Assembly: GCA_012103375.1 (NCBI GenBank)
Contig: WLWX01000001.1
Location: 372,001-436,000, forward strand
DNA from: Paracoccaceae bacterium
GTDB lineage: Bacteria > Pseudomonadota > Alphaproteobacteria > Rhodobacterales > Rhodobacteraceae
Direction of reading: 5' to 3'
DNA: 64,000 nt
A model generated the notes under the pieces. The model searched no databases and was not told the DNA's origin. It was given only the letters and a program-made list of their open reading frames with translations. Position 1 is the stretch's first letter. The number at the start of each line of letters is the position of its first letter. The translations under genes and the position numbers were made by a program. Shown in pieces: positions 8,585 to 18,228 of this stretch.

Positions 8585-10144
8585 TCAGAAGAGGGATCCC
8601 TGCCCCGGCGGTGGTTTTTTTGCGGGTTTTTTGGGTGGCGGGCTTGGTGCCGCAGAACCGCCAACCGGCAAGCGCCCATCGCGGAACTGGATTTCCAGCG
8701 CGTCGGCCTTGGCCGCGGCCTTTGCACTCATCACGACGTCACCATCGCCGCGGACAACCGCATAGCCACGCGACAGCGTCGCTTCATACCCCAAAGAGGA
8801 TCGCAGCCGTTCGATGGCGTCGAGCTTTGCGCGCCGGGCGGTGGTCTGGGATTGCGCCAGCACACTCAGCCGGGTGCCCAAAGCGGAAAGGTCGCGGCGT
8901 TTCTGGGCCAGTGGCCGGTGCAGCAAAGCGGGGCGCAGACGATCTGATGCGGCGCCAAAGGCGCGCCGGTTGTCGCGGCTTTGCCGCAGCTGCGTGGCGG
9001 CGGCGCGACTGGCTTGGTCGTGCAATTGTTGGCGGGCCGTGGCCAGCCGGACTTTTAATGCCCGAGGAGAGAGGTTGGCCGAAACCTCGACCAGCCGCAG
9101 GCGTTTTCGGGCCGCTGTGTTGCGCAGGGCCTGCGGCAGGCGACCCTCGGCAAGGTCGAGGCGTTGGCGTGCCGTGCTCAGCAAGGTTTCAGGACGCGGC
9201 AGGGCGCGGGACAGATCAGCCAGGCGCTGACGGCGGCGGCTGGTCGCTTCGGACGCGGCGCGGGACAGGCGCGCGCCCTGCCCGTCCAGCCAGGCCAGCA
9301 GGTCCAGGCGCACCGGCACAGCGCGTTCAGCGGCAGCGGTCGGCGTTGGGGCGCGGTGATCCGAGACGAAGTCGATCAGGGTGGTATCGGTTTCGTGACC
9401 CACAGCAGAAATCAGGGGAATATCGCTGGCGGCAACGGCGCGGGCGACGACCTCTTCATTGAAGGCCCAGAGGTCTTCCAGCGACCCGCCGCCGCGGGCC
9501 ACGATCAGCACATCGGGACGGGGCAGCTTGCCGCCCGGCGTCAGGCGGTTGAAGCCTGCGATGGCGGCGGCAACCTGCCCGGCAGCGGCCTGGCCCTGGA
9601 CTGCGACGGGCCAGATCAGAACCTTGCAGGGAAATCGGTCGCGCAACCGGTGCAGGATGTCGCGGATCACGGCACCGGATGGCGAAGTCACGACGCCGAT
9701 CACCTCGGGCAGGAAGGGCAGCGGCTGTTTGCGGGCCGGATCGAACAGCCCCTCGGCCTCCAGCGCTTTCTTCCGCTTTTCCAGCATCGCCATCAGCGCA
9801 CCGACCCCGGCGGGGCGGATGTCGTCGATGACAATCTGGTACTTCGACTGGCCGGCGAAGGTGGTGACCTTGCCGGATGCGACCACCTCCATGCCTTCTT
9901 CGGGCTGGGTGGCCAGACGGGCCGAGACGCCCTTCCAGATCACGCCGGATATCACCGACCGGTCGTCTTTCAAGTCCAGGTACACATGGCCCGAGCGGGG
10001 GCGTGAGACGCGGCCGACCTCTCCCTTGATGCGGACCTGGCCGAATTCGCCCTCGATCACCCGTTTGATCGCGCCCGAGATTTCGGTGACGGTGAATTCA
10101 TGGGCATTCTGGCCCGGTGTGGGGTCGTCGATCAGGTCGGACAT
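8585..10144 (-). CDS. xseA: Exodeoxyribonuclease VII large subunit
   Basis: XseA degrades single-stranded DNA together with the small subunit XseB, which is not in this window. The ATG at 10144 gives 519 residues starting MSDLIDDPTPGQNAHEFTV. The N-terminal OB-fold is visible ('VRIKGEVGRVSRPRSGHVYLDLKDD'-type, ~38-62). The catalytic core follows with 'VIGVVTSPSGAVIRDILHRL', 'VARGGGSLEDLWAFNEE' and 'GHETDTTLIDFVSD'. A long Arg/Ala-rich coiled coil comes next, and the tail 'LSRGYAVV' is the family C-terminal motif. It is transcribed divergently from purD, with 63 nt between the starts. Confidence 0.95.
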   Translation of the reverse strand: MSDLIDDPTPGQNAHEFTVTEISGAIKRVIEGEFGQVRIKGEVGRVSRPRSGHVYLDLKDDRSVISGVIWKGVSARLATQPEEGMEVVASGKVTTFAGQSKYQIVIDDIRPAGVGALMAMLEKRKKALEAEGLFDPARKQPLPFLPEVIGVVTSPSGAVIRDILHRLRDRFPCKVLIWPVAVQGQAAAGQVAAAIAGFNRLTPGGKLPRPDVLIVARGGGSLEDLWAFNEEVVARAVAASDIPLISAVGHETDTTLIDFVSDHRAPTPTAAAERAVPVRLDLLAWLDGQGARLSRAASEATSRRRQRLADLSRALPRPETLLSTARQRLDLAEGRLPQALRNTAARKRLRLVEVSANLSPRALKVRLATARQQLHDQASRAAATQLRQSRDNRRAFGAASDRLRPALLHRPLAQKRRDLSALGTRLSVLAQSQTTARRAKLDAIERLRSSLGYEATLSRGYAVVRGDGDVVMSAKAAAKADALEIQFRDGRLPVGGSAAPSPPPKKPAKKPPPGQGSLF

Positions 10145-10207
10145 ATTGCTGTGCTTGTGGCGGCCATGCCGGGACTTTAGAAGGCCGGGGAAGCGGGGGA
10201 AAGAGCT

Positions 10208-11479
10208 ATGAACATCCTGATACTTGGCAGCGGCGGGCGGGAACACGCGCTGGCCTGGGCGGTGAACCAGAACCCCAAGTGTGATCGGCTGATCGTGGCG
10301 CCGGGCAATGCAGGTATCGCGGCGGTCGCCGATTGCGCGGACATCGACATCATGGATGGGGCGGCGGTTGTGGAGCTGGCCGAAGGTGCCTCGATCGATC
10401 TGGTGATCGTCGGGCCCGAGGCACCGCTGGCCGCTGGCGTCGCGGATGATCTGCGTTCTGCCGGATTCTCGGTCTTCGGGCCATCGGCGGCGGCGGCGCG
10501 TCTGGAGGCTTCCAAGACATTCACGCATGAGGTTTGTGATGCGGCGGGCGCGCCGATGGCGGCGTGGGCGCGGTTTTCGGACGCGGCTGCGGCCAAGGGT
10601 TATGTCCGCAATCAGGGCGCGCCGATTGTCGTCAAGGCAGACGGGCTGGCGGCGGGCAAAGGCGTAGTAGTGGCCCAGGACGAGGCGACGGCATGCGATG
10701 CGATTGACGAGATGTTCGGCGGGATGTTCGGAGATGCAGGCGCCGAAGTTGTCATCGAAGACTTCATGGACGGGGAAGAAGCCAGCTTTTTCGTGCTGTG
10801 CGATGGTGACACCGTGCTGCCCTTTGGCACCGCGCAGGATCACAAGCGGGTCGCCGAAGGTGACACCGATCTGAACACGGGCGGGATGGGGGCGTATTCG
10901 CCCGCGCCGATCCTGACCGAGGCGTTGCAGGCGCAGGTGTTGGATCAGATCATCCGCCCGACTGTCGCCGAAATGGCGCGGCGCGGGACACCGTTTCAGG
11001 GCGTGCTCTATGCCGGGCTGATGATCGAGGGCGGTCGCGCGCGGCTGGTGGAATACAACGTCCGCTTTGGCGATCCGGAATGTCAGGTGCTGATGATGCG
11101 GCTGGGCGCGCAGGTGTTGGACCTACTGCAAGCCTGCGCCGAGGGGCGGCTGGCCGAGATGACGGTGAACTGGGCGGATGATCACGCGCTGACAGTGGTG
11201 ATGGCGGCGGATGGGTATCCGGGCGCCTACGAAAAGGGAACGGTTATCGGTGGCTTGAATAGTCTGCCAGAGGACAGTTTTCAGATGACTTTCCACGCCG
11301 GAACGACCGAGCGTGACGGGCAGGTTGTGGCAAACGGTGGTCGGGTGCTGAATGTGACCGCGCGTGGAGCCTCACTGGCCGAGGCGCATGAACGCGCCTA
11401 TGTGATGGTGGACGCAGTGGATTGGCCCGGCGGGTTCTGTCGGCGTGATATCGGCTGGCGGGCGTTGTCGGCCGGATGA
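10208..11479 (+). CDS. purD: Phosphoribosylamine-glycine ligase (GAR synthetase)
   Basis: PurD performs the ATP-dependent second step of purine synthesis, joining phosphoribosylamine and glycine. The length of 423 residues is standard. Motifs are the N-terminal 'ILGSGGREHALAW', 'GPEAPLAAGVADDLR', the ATP-grasp nucleotide loop 'PIVVKADGLAAGKGVVVA' (~137-154), 'FLDGEEAS'-like 'FMDGEEASFF', and metal-binding 'VEYNVRFGDPECQV' (~278-291). An AGAG-type ribosome site lies just upstream. The stop overlaps the ATG of the next small membrane protein gene (ATGA). Confidence 0.96.
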   Translation: MNILILGSGGREHALAWAVNQNPKCDRLIVAPGNAGIAAVADCADIDIMDGAAVVELAEGASIDLVIVGPEAPLAAGVADDLRSAGFSVFGPSAAAARLEASKTFTHEVCDAAGAPMAAWARFSDAAAAKGYVRNQGAPIVVKADGLAAGKGVVVAQDEATACDAIDEMFGGMFGDAGAEVVIEDFMDGEEASFFVLCDGDTVLPFGTAQDHKRVAEGDTDLNTGGMGAYSPAPILTEALQAQVLDQIIRPTVAEMARRGTPFQGVLYAGLMIEGGRARLVEYNVRFGDPECQVLMMRLGAQVLDLLQACAEGRLAEMTVNWADDHALTVVMAADGYPGAYEKGTVIGGLNSLPEDSFQMTFHAGTTERDGQVVANGGRVLNVTARGASLAEAHERAYVMVDAVDWPGGFCRRDIGWRALSAG

Positions 11480-12060
11480 CCACGACAATCGGATACCGGC
11501 CCGCCTTGCTGAGGGGCCGCGTGGAACATTTGCTGGACGGCGATACCCTGTCTCTGTGGGGTGGCAAGGGGGCGACGATCAATCTGGGGCAGCTGCGCAA
11601 ACTGCGCTATGCCTCGATAGCTGTCGCAGGGACCATCAGCCAGTATCTGGTGCTGAGCGATCAGAACGGACACCACCGGCTGAGCCAGTCGCTGACAATT
11701 GCAGAAAAGAACGGCGCGCGTGATCAGGAATTCCGCGACTGCGTGGCCACGATTCTTGAACGGATCGAACAGACCGCGCCCGGCCGGGCGGTTCTGATTG
11801 GCCCTGCCGGGCGCATGCGCTGGACGATGTTTGCGGTGGGGGCCCTGACCCTTCTTGCAGCTTTGGGCCTGGGCGGCGCGATCATCGCCACCTGCGCGCT
11901 GTCGCGGCGCGGCCCAGAGGGGTTGATCTATGTCGCGGCAATGCTGGCGCTTGGTGGCTATGTCAGTTGGCGGTATTCGGCCCGGGCAGGACGAGGTGTC
12001 GGTACCTGCGGCGCATTTGGCCGAGGCCCTGCGGGTGGGCGCGGCCTGAGCGTCGGATGA
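11476..12060 (+). CDS. Hypothetical two-TM protein, C-terminus probably frameshifted
   Basis: No named family is recognised. The N-terminal ~110 residues are soluble. Two hydrophobic segments follow (~residues 117-137 and ~145-162), so it is likely an inner-membrane protein with a cytoplasmic head. It is coupled to purD by an ATGA overlap. After 'WRYSAR' the reading frame becomes Gly/Arg-rich and unnatural. Shifting by one base at about 11984-11990 instead gives QDEVSVPAAHLAEALRVGAA and a stop at ~12050, which looks like the true tail. A one-base insertion, real or a sequencing error, is therefore likely. Confidence 0.6.
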   Translation: MTTTIGYRPALLRGRVEHLLDGDTLSLWGGKGATINLGQLRKLRYASIAVAGTISQYLVLSDQNGHHRLSQSLTIAEKNGARDQEFRDCVATILERIEQTAPGRAVLIGPAGRMRWTMFAVGALTLLAALGLGGAIIATCALSRRGPEGLIYVAAMLALGGYVSWRYSARAGRGVGTCGAFGRGPAGGRGLSVG

Positions 12061-12064
12061 ACCC

Positions 12065-12792
12065 TCAGCAACCAAGCGCTGTGCGAAAACTGCCGCGCCC
12101 CTTGTGGGCACCAATATCAGCCGCGTGCAACTTGCCACCTTTCAGCGTCACGGCCATCAGCCGCTGCCAATTTGCGCTGGCCACGATCATTACAGGCGCG
12201 TGTCCGCAATTGCGGATCCCGCCCGAGATGTAATCCTCGCCAATCCGGTGGTTGGTCACACCGGGCAGGTCGGCAACATGGCGCAACCCGCCGCCCTGCC
12301 AGCGCCAGACACGCAATACCTTCGCCAGATGCGGGCGGTCGACATAGGCAAGCTCGACCAGCCCGTCGCCATCCAGATCGGCCGCTCCGACCGGGGCCAG
12401 CCAGCGGTTCGAGGTGCCGATATGGGGCGTCGCCGCCAGTTTGCCTTGCGCACCATAGACGGCAAGGCTGGCGCCGCGGTTGACGTGCGTTTCGATCACC
12501 ACAACCTCGGACAGGCCATCGCCATCGACATCTGTTAGGCGCGCCTCGATATCCTCAAACACGCGGCTTTCGGGTAAGCGATAGGTGACAGATTTGCGGC
12601 AGGTCCCGGACTGCGCCGGGCAGCCGTCGATCACCAGCGTCAACGCGCCCCATTCGACCGCATCACCCAGGATACCGTGCGCGTAACGCGTCGTCGGCGC
12701 GCTGAATTTGGCCGAGATCACCTGAGCGGTCGATCCGGCCGTTGCCGCGCTGGTGGCCGCAAACCACAGGCAGGCCGCGATCAACCCGCGCA

Positions 12793-12793
<1 letters not shown>
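12065..12793 (-). CDS. Secreted FG-GAP/VCBS-like repeat protein
   Basis: The 242-residue protein has an N-terminal signal peptide (MRGLIAACLWFAATSAATAG). Two calcium-binding-like loops, 'LTDVDGDGLSEVVV' (~85-98) and 'AADLDGDGLVELAYVD' (~137-152), are the DxDGDG cores of FG-GAP beta-propeller blades. It is expected to be periplasmic. Its ATG overlaps the stop of the upstream ferredoxin gene by 3 nt, so the two are probably co-transcribed, but no functional link is evident. Confidence 0.75.
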
Positions 12794-13665
<872 letters not shown>

Positions 13666-13813
13666 TGGCCAAACTCTATGCACGCCCAAGATATCGGTTG
13701 CCACGAAGCCACGAACCGGGAACCATCAGGGCCTGCCACGAATCGCGGCCTAACACGATTCGGGCCTGACCGATTAAGCTAGGCCATCAATGCCCATAAG
13801 AGGCGACCGAGTA

Positions 13814-14317
13814 GTGAGACATCTGAACCGATATGCTGGCATCTGCAGCCTTGGCCTAGCGCTGTCGGCCTGCGTTGCCATGCCGCTGCCGCAGGTCATG
13901 CGCAACGCGCCGCCGGATGCGCGCCCCGGGGCGTGCTATGTCCGCGATACGACACCCGCCACGGTCGAAACCGCGACCCGCCAGATTGAGGCAACTCCGC
14001 CGATTTATGATGCCGCTGGCCAAATCACTCAGGCCGCGACATACCGCACCGAGGTGCGCCAGAATATCGTGCAATCGCGCCGCCAGATCTGGTTCGAAAC
14101 GCCGTGTTTTGCCGATATGACGCCGGATTTCATCGCCTCACTGCAACGCGCCCTGATCGCCCGCGAACTGCTGACAGGCGCGCCAACCGGAATGCTGGAT
14201 TCCCCCACCCGTGCCGCCATCCGGGCGTTTCAGGCCGACACCGGCCCCAACAGCGGCGAACTGTCGATGCAAAGCGCACGGCGGTTGGGATTGGTCACTG
14301 TGCCGCGCAAGGGCTAG
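13814..14317 (+). CDS. Lipoprotein with C-terminal peptidoglycan-binding-like domain
   Basis: GTG at 13814 gives MRHLNRYAGICSLGLALSAC, a lipoprotein signal with lipobox LSAC (Cys ~residue 20). An earlier in-frame ATG at 13790 would spoil the signal. The C-terminal ~60 residues ('LQRALIARELLTGAPTGMLDSPTRAAIRAF', broken here for length) follow the PG_binding_1 pattern, in which one repeat unit contacts the cell wall. The protein is 167 residues, probably anchored in the outer membrane. No enzymatic domain is seen. The 148 nt before it hold no recognisable gene. Confidence 0.75.
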   Translation: MRHLNRYAGICSLGLALSACVAMPLPQVMRNAPPDARPGACYVRDTTPATVETATRQIEATPPIYDAAGQITQAATYRTEVRQNIVQSRRQIWFETPCFADMTPDFIASLQRALIARELLTGAPTGMLDSPTRAAIRAFQADTGPNSGELSMQSARRLGLVTVPRKG

Positions 14318-14497
14318 GCGCAGGTCACCCTTGACGGCACCACCACAAGACCGGTCGCACATGGGTACCGACAACCAATAGCTGATTGGCCACGCATTCG
14401 CAGTAGCACCGGTTGGCAAATGCGGTGGCATGTCAGCGGATCAGGAAAGGTGTTTCAACATGTCTGACCTGAACACCTGGCCGGAATTTCGCATTCG

Positions 14498-15949
14498 TCA
14501 CTGGATCGCCTTCAATCCTGGATAGGCGGCGCGGAAGGCCTGATAAGCCTGGTCAAATGCCGGGCGTAGAGCGTCGTCAGGTTGCACTTCGTTCTGAATT
14601 TCCGGAGGTGACATAACATTTTCAACTGCGGCCCGGGTGGCCGCGATCATGCCAAGACGTGCGGCTCCAAGTGCGGCCCCAAACTCGCCCGAGGCCGGTA
14701 CTTGCAAAGGCACGCCAAACATTGTCGAGATGAGCCTGAGCCAATATCGCGAGGCACTGCCGCCGCCGATGGCAATAATCTTGTCCGGTTTCGCGCCGGT
14801 CGCGGCCAGGGCGTCAAAGCTGTCACGCAATCCGAAAGCCACGCCTTCCAGAACGGCACGGGTGATATCCTCGCGCGTTGTGCCCGACGACAATCCGGTC
14901 AGCCCGCCGCGGATGTCTGCATCGTTGTGGGGGGTCCGCTCGCCCGACAGATAGGGCAGGAAGCGCAGCTTTCCCGGCGCATGAAGCGTGTCGCCAAGCG
15001 TCGCGGTCATATCGGATGGCGTCTGGCCGCAAATGCGCGCGAACCAGCCCAGGCTGTCGGCCGCTGACAGCATCACCCCCATCTGATACCAGCGCCCCGG
15101 CACCGCATGGCAAAAGGTGTGAACGGCTGTTTCGGGCGCGGGGTGATACCCATCACGCGCAGCCAGAAGCACGCCCGAGGTGCCCAACGACACGAACGCC
15201 TGACCTTCCTCCAACGCGCCAATCCCACAGGCTGCAGCCGCATTGTCACCGGCCCCACCAGCCACAGTGACGGTGCCGTTCAGGCCCCAATCCCGCGCCA
15301 GACTGTTCCGCAGGGTGCCAGCCGCTTCTGAGCCTTCGACAAGGCGCGGCATTTGATCGCGGCGCATTTTGCCCGCATCCAGCAGACGGTCCGACCAGTC
15401 CCGCTTGCCCACATCCAGCCAGGATGTCCCGGCGCTGTCAGACATATCGGCGACATATTCCCCGGTGAGGTAGTAATTCAGATAGGCGCCCGGCAACAAA
15501 ACCTTGGCCGTCGCCCTGAAGACCGCAGGTTCGTTCCGGAATACCCACTTCAACTTCGGCGCGGTGAAACCTGGGAACACGATGTTGCCTGAAAGATCGC
15601 GCACGCAAGCCATGGCATCCAGTTCGGCCGCCTCAGCATGGGACCGCGAGTCATTCCAAAGGATACAAGGCCGCAAAACCTTGCCCGTTTTGTCCAGAAG
15701 CGTCGCCCCGTGCATGTGCCCTGCGACGCCAATGCCGCGCAATGCGCCGAATGCCGGGCAAGTCTCACGCAATTCCCTGACCGCACCCTCCAGCGCCGCG
15801 ATCCAGTCCGCCGGGTCCTGTTCTGACCATCCGTGATGCGGATGACTTGCGCTGTAGTGACGCTCGGACGAGGCGATTGGCGCGCCATGTTCATCGACCA
15901 ACAGCGCGCGCAGGCCGGAAGTGCCAAGATCAATGCCAAGAAACGTCAT
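14498..15949 (-). CDS. xylB: Xylulokinase
   Basis: FGGY-family kinase phosphorylating D-xylulose with ATP, 483 residues. The start 'MTFLGIDLGTSGLRALLVDEHG' is the phosphate-1 motif. Further hallmarks are 'MHGATLLDKTGKVLRPCILWNDSRS' (split: ~78-102), 'GGAGDNAAAACGIG' (phosphate 2) and 'IAIGGGSASRYWLRLIS' (adenosine motif, ~392-408). No xylose transporter or isomerase gene lies next to it in this window. The FGGY family includes kinases for other pentuloses, but overall similarity is typical of XylB. Confidence 0.9.
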   Translation of the reverse strand: MTFLGIDLGTSGLRALLVDEHGAPIASSERHYSASHPHHGWSEQDPADWIAALEGAVRELRETCPAFGALRGIGVAGHMHGATLLDKTGKVLRPCILWNDSRSHAEAAELDAMACVRDLSGNIVFPGFTAPKLKWVFRNEPAVFRATAKVLLPGAYLNYYLTGEYVADMSDSAGTSWLDVGKRDWSDRLLDAGKMRRDQMPRLVEGSEAAGTLRNSLARDWGLNGTVTVAGGAGDNAAAACGIGALEEGQAFVSLGTSGVLLAARDGYHPAPETAVHTFCHAVPGRWYQMGVMLSAADSLGWFARICGQTPSDMTATLGDTLHAPGKLRFLPYLSGERTPHNDADIRGGLTGLSSGTTREDITRAVLEGVAFGLRDSFDALAATGAKPDKIIAIGGGSASRYWLRLISTMFGVPLQVPASGEFGAALGAARLGMIAATRAAVENVMSPPEIQNEVQPDDALRPAFDQAYQAFRAAYPGLKAIQ

Positions 15950-16063
15950 TCAGATGCCTTTCCAATTCTGGCGACGAACAGTTTCTACGCTGTCCTTGCG
16001 GATTTGGCATCAGAGGTTTGGCTGAACACACGCAGATCGGGCCTTCGTTCATTGAGACCCACA

Positions 16064-16092
16064 AGAAAAAAGGCCCCGCCATGGCGGAGCCT
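16064..16092 (-). terminator. Rho-independent terminator of degP
   Basis: On the minus strand, downstream of the degP stop, GGCGGAGCCT-type sequence pairs with AGGCCCCGCC (16071-16092, one G-U pair, ATG-centred loop). It is followed by a T-rich run, the complement of AAGAAAAAA at 16063-16071. Position and orientation fit a degP terminator. Confidence 0.75.
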
Positions 16093-16115
16093 TTCGTTTT
16101 CGGTTCGGCGGGTTG

Positions 16116-17591
16116 TTACCCGTCCAGCGACAGCGCCACGAACCTTGGGTCGCCTTCGCGGCGTACCAGCAGCAGGATCGATTTGCGCCCCGCTTCGCGC
16201 GCGTCTTCGATCCGGGCTTCCAGATCGTCAACGCTGGTCACTGGCTGTTGCCCAGCCTCGGTGATGATATCGCCGGCGCGCACGCCTTTTTCAAAGGCCT
16301 CGGTATCTTCGCCAACCTCGGTCACAACCAGGCCTTCCAGGCCATCGGCCAGGTTCATCTCGGCGCGCAGATCGCTTGTCACCGGAGAGATCGACAGACC
16401 CAGCAGATCCTTTGCAATCGGTTCGTCAGCCGGGGCCGATGCCGGGACCGCTTCGGCCTCGGCATCTTCGCGACGTCCCAGCGTCACCAGCAGTGTCTGG
16501 GTGCCGCCATCGCGGTGAACGATCACGCGCACGGCCTTGCCCACCGGCGCGTTGGCAACTGTCGAGACCAGCTCGCGCGTATCCTCAACCTCGGTTCCGT
16601 CAAAGGACAGGATAACGTCACCGGCCAGAACACCCGCCTCTTTCGAGGGGCCTTCGGGGACATCGGTTACAAGTGCGCCGCGCGCCTCTTCAAGGCCGAT
16701 TGCCTCGGCCACGTCCGGTGTCACATCCTGAATGCGCACGCCCAGCCAACTGCGGCGGGTTTCGCCGAATTCCTGCAGCTGGCTGATCACATTGGTCGCG
16801 ACCTCACTGCTCATCGCAAAGCCGATCCCGATCGACCCCCCGTTCGGAGACAGGATCGCGGTGTTCACGCCGATCACCTGACCATCCATGTTGAACAGCG
16901 GCCCGCCCGAGTTGCCCCGGTTGATCGCCGCATCGGTCTGGATGAAGTCATCAAAGCTGCCCGAAAGCGCCCGACCACGGGCCGAGATGATTCCGGCCGA
17001 GATCGAAAAGCCCTGGCCCAGCGGGTTGCCCATCGCCATGACCCAATCGCCAACACGGGCCGCTTCACTGTCGCCCCAGGGCACGAAGGCCAGCGGTTCG
17101 TCGCTTTCAACTTTCAGAAGCGCCAGATCGGTGTTCTTGTCGGTGCCGATCACGACGGCCTCAAGTTCTCCGCCTTCGAAGAATTCGATCTGAATTTCAT
17201 CAGCGCCTTCGATGACGTGGTTGTTGGTGACGATGAACCCATCTTCGGAGATCACAAAGCCCGAGCCCAGCGCCTGACTGCGACGCGGACGGCTGGGGCG
17301 GTCACCCGGCTGGCCGTTGCGGTCCATGAAATCGCGGAAGAAATCCTCGAACGGGGATCCTTCGGGCAGAATTGGGCCGGATCCGGTGTTGCCAGCCACG
17401 GTGGTCGAGGTGGTGATATTCACCACCGCCGGGCTGACCTGTTCGGCCAGATCGGCGAATGTCACGGGGCGGTTCTGGGCGTCGGCGGCCAGCGCGCTGG
17501 CCAGGATAAGGCCCAGCCCCACGGTCAGGGTCCACAGCGCATTCGCGGACAATGCGCGCGATGGCTGCAGGGTGATTGCCTGTTGGTTCAC
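16116..17591 (-). CDS. degP: Do-family periplasmic serine protease/chaperone (DegP/HtrA)
   Basis: DegP degrades or refolds misfolded envelope proteins. The 491 residues contain an N-terminal hydrophobic signal (~residues 18-38), the trypsin-like domain with catalytic His in 'VTNNHVIEGAD', Asp in 'KNTDLALLKV' and Ser in 'GNSGGPLFNMDGQVIGVN', then two PDZ domains ('RRSWLGVRIQDVTPDVAEAIGL' opens the first; the second ends 'LLLVRREGDPRFVAL'). All three catalytic residues are present. The gene is transcribed alone, with a terminator after it and a 218-bp repeat element 185 nt upstream of its start. Confidence 0.94.
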   Translation of the reverse strand: MNQQAITLQPSRALSANALWTLTVGLGLILASALAADAQNRPVTFADLAEQVSPAVVNITTSTTVAGNTGSGPILPEGSPFEDFFRDFMDRNGQPGDRPSRPRRSQALGSGFVISEDGFIVTNNHVIEGADEIQIEFFEGGELEAVVIGTDKNTDLALLKVESDEPLAFVPWGDSEAARVGDWVMAMGNPLGQGFSISAGIISARGRALSGSFDDFIQTDAAINRGNSGGPLFNMDGQVIGVNTAILSPNGGSIGIGFAMSSEVATNVISQLQEFGETRRSWLGVRIQDVTPDVAEAIGLEEARGALVTDVPEGPSKEAGVLAGDVILSFDGTEVEDTRELVSTVANAPVGKAVRVIVHRDGGTQTLLVTLGRREDAEAEAVPASAPADEPIAKDLLGLSISPVTSDLRAEMNLADGLEGLVVTEVGEDTEAFEKGVRAGDIITEAGQQPVTSVDDLEARIEDAREAGRKSILLLVRREGDPRFVALSLDG

Positions 17592-17776
17592 TTACTCACT
17601 CCTTCTCGATGACACATACTGTGCCGGATCAACCGGCAGCGATGCAAATCTGATACAGTAATTTTGGGGCAGATGGCAGCGCCTTCAAGGGTACGATCCG
17701 TCGCACGGCGTCACTTGGCCGTTACGAGGTTGAAATATGCGTTCGCTGCGCGGGGTGTGGTTGCCTCAATATGGCC

Positions 17777-17994
17777 GATTGTGTTGAAAAACTCCGTTTT
17801 AGGGCCTGAACGATGATTTTTCTTTCCATGCAGCCCGATCCTAAATTTTTGGCGCGGGGGTCGGCCCAAATCGCCTACATGCGCTCACGCGCAGCCATGC
17901 GCTGTCTCGTGGTCAAAGCTTTCCGACTATTTCGCTTCATAGGTTTTCGCAAGAAATCCGCGACGCTCTGATTTCGGAGTTTTTCAACACAATC
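17777..17994 (+). mobile_element. 218-bp non-autonomous element (MITE-like), copy 1
   Basis: The element has perfect 20-bp terminal inverted repeats GATTGTGTTGAAAAACTCCG and is flanked by GGCC on both sides (17773-17776 and 17995-17998), a 4-bp target duplication. It has no coding potential of its own. The inner ~180 bp are identical or nearly so in all four copies (23872, 45422, 49417). The ends resemble those of the IS1182-type element B (AATTTTGTTGAAAAACTCC), so that family probably supplies the transposase. It is inserted in the degP upstream region. Confidence 0.9.
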
Positions 17995-18024
17995 GGCCCG
18001 AAGCGGACGTTCGCAGATGCATCG

Positions 18025-18199
18025 CAAGCAAGGCGCGTGCCGGACCGGTGGGCTGGCGCTGCGCCGCCATAGAGTTTGCATGATTTATGGCTCAGCTTTG
18101 GCCGTCAACTCGCTTGGACGCGCCAACTTCAGACCAGCGCCTGACCGGAGGGACCGGTCCGGCGCACGCCCTGCGCCTTACGGCGCGCACCGGGCGCAG
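18025..18199. repeat. 175-bp structured repeat R2, copy 1
   Basis: This stretch matches 46664-46836 over its whole length at roughly 75-80 percent by eye, including 'CCGGACCGG.GGGCTGGCGC' near the start, 'GCCGTCAACTC' in the middle and 'GGCGCGCACCGGGCGCAG' at the end. The arms GCCGGACCGGT and ACCGGTCCGGC form an 11-bp inverted repeat enclosing ~100 nt. In copy 2 both arms change together (T to C, A to G), keeping the pairing. Function is unknown; it is either a structured RNA or a repeat element. Confidence 0.65.
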
Positions 18200-18228
18200 G
18201 GAAAATCTGCCAATGTCCGCTCCGGGCG

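Noticed and set aside
14461-14526. A 21-codon frame (MSDLNTWPEFRIRHWIAFNPG-like) with AAAGG before it at the end of xylB
   Set aside because: Too short, overlaps the convergent xylB stop, and no independent support.
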